The position numbers and the translations under genes were made by a program. Positions 21,591 through 22,120 of a DNA stretch of 22,120 bases are shown here, piece by piece. Source of the stretch: an uncultured Collinsella sp. (GTDB lineage: Bacteria; Actinomycetota; Coriobacteriia; Coriobacteriales; Coriobacteriaceae); the NCBI GenBank assembly GCA_902482615.1, contig CABTAA010000007.1:1-22120 (forward strand), given 5' to 3'. A model generated the notes under the pieces. It searched no databases and was not told the DNA's origin. It saw only the letters and a program-made list of their open reading frames with translations. The stretch's first letter is position 1; each line of letters begins with the position of its first letter.

Positions 21591-22120
21591 TTACTCCTCG
21601 TCTTCGGCGTCGTCAGATTTTTTAACGCTAGCACGCTTCTTCTTTTTGGAGAGATCCAGGCCAAAACGTTTAACAAGCATTTCGCAAATCTCGCTCGAAC
21701 GGGCCTTGAGATAGCTGCCCTTGCCGTTCTCGGCGTCGAACTTAAGGCGCAGCGCGAGCTTCTCGGCGACCTCGGCGTCAATCTCGCCCTGGCCAAACTC
21801 GTACAGGCAACCGAGCATGTCGCGATACTCGAGGTCGCCGTGGTAGCACTGGATGGCCTCGTCCAGGATGGGCCAAGCCTCGCGCGAGCGCTCGACGCTC
21901 GTGGCGCCCCACACGCACAGCAGGCGGAAGGCGGCATAGCGCAGCGTGGAGGAAATCTCGTCGAACAGCGCGGTCTCGGCGCCCTCAAAGGCATCGCCCA
22001 GCTGCTCGGGGCAGGTGGTGGCAAGCGCCGTCAGGGCATCGAGGGCCTCCCAGCGGGTCTGCGCCTCGGGGCGGTCGAGCGCCTCGATCAGCGCGGGCAT
22101 GCAGGGCACGACGCGCTGGG
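21591..22120 (-). CDS. HEAT-repeat-like hypothetical protein, 3' part (5' end outside window)
   Basis: The frame is open to the window edge; a GTG at 22109 is internal, since coding continues upstream (QRVVPCMP...). About 175 residues are visible. They are mostly alpha-helical, with ALIEALDRPEAQTRWEALDALTALA typical of HEAT-like repeats. The tail has LSKKKKRASVKK followed by acidic DDAEDEE. Function is unknown; such folds usually mediate protein binding. It overlaps the ribosome site of the downstream isocitrate dehydrogenase gene, implying one operon. Confidence 0.7.
   Translation of the reverse strand, partial: QRVVPCMPALIEALDRPEAQTRWEALDALTALATTCPEQLGDAFEGAETALFDEISSTLRYAAFRLLCVWGATSVERSREAWPILDEAIQCYHGDLEYRDMLGCLYEFGQGEIDAEVAEKLALRLKFDAENGKGSYLKARSSEICEMLVKRFGLDLSKKKKRASVKKSDDAEDEE

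Overview
The sequence looks like chromosomal DNA of a gut Coriobacteriia bacterium, most likely Collinsella or a close relative. This rests on the high G+C coding regions with strongly G/C-biased third codon positions and on the mix of Firmicutes-style PTS sugar genes. It is inferred from gene content and style, not from a marker gene.

Layout. Positions 1-7500 hold two copies of a lactose/beta-galactoside PTS module. The first is the 3' end of a lacE-like EIICB gene plus a lacG-like 6-phospho-beta-galactosidase. The second is a complete lacE-lacG pair. A LacI-type regulator gene is divergent from the second pair, and a perfect palindromic operator lies in the shared intergenic region. Each lacG ends in a strong terminator followed by an array of ~65-bp palindromic repeats (three units, then two). 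Positions 7700-9020 hold a Fic-domain AMP-transferase gene of visibly lower G+C. It sits behind a 32-bp inverted repeat that contains four copies of one motif. Positions 9130-11152 hold a DeoR-family regulator gene divergent from galM (aldose 1-epimerase). Next come a ~155-bp palindromic element and an orphan mannose-family EIIB gene whose catalytic histidine is a tyrosine. These are followed by tRNA-Thr(CGT) and a small unknown gene.

Positions 13157-15711 (minus strand) read lacX-lacC-(nagA 3' remnant)-yhcH: a sugar-phosphate mutarotase-like protein, tagatose-6-phosphate kinase, a 44-codon leftover of a second nagA, and a YhcH/YjgK/YiaL protein. A flavodoxin gene lies on the plus strand. Positions 16529-19142 (minus) hold nagA, a GntR/HutC-type regulator gene with a likely operator, and the decayed end of a nagE-like PTS transporter gene, which lacks most of EIIC and is frameshifted in EIIB. 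Positions 19260-22120 (minus) are housekeeping: a membrane-anchored SurA-like protein, an NAD-type isocitrate dehydrogenase, and the 3' part of a HEAT-like protein gene.

How it fits together. The EIICB proteins would import and phosphorylate lactose or related beta-galactosides. The LacG enzymes would split the product into galactose-6-phosphate and an aglycone. GalM and LacX would interconvert anomers, and LacC would act in the tagatose-6-phosphate branch. LacF (EIIA), LacAB and LacD are not in the window and must lie elsewhere if the pathway is complete. The nag genes handle amino sugars. The two remnants (nagA', nagE') show that a larger or duplicated hexosamine locus was rearranged here. 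The best leads for something undescribed are the palindromic repeat family, the ~155-bp palindrome, the fic control region, and the EIIB homologue without its phosphorylation site.
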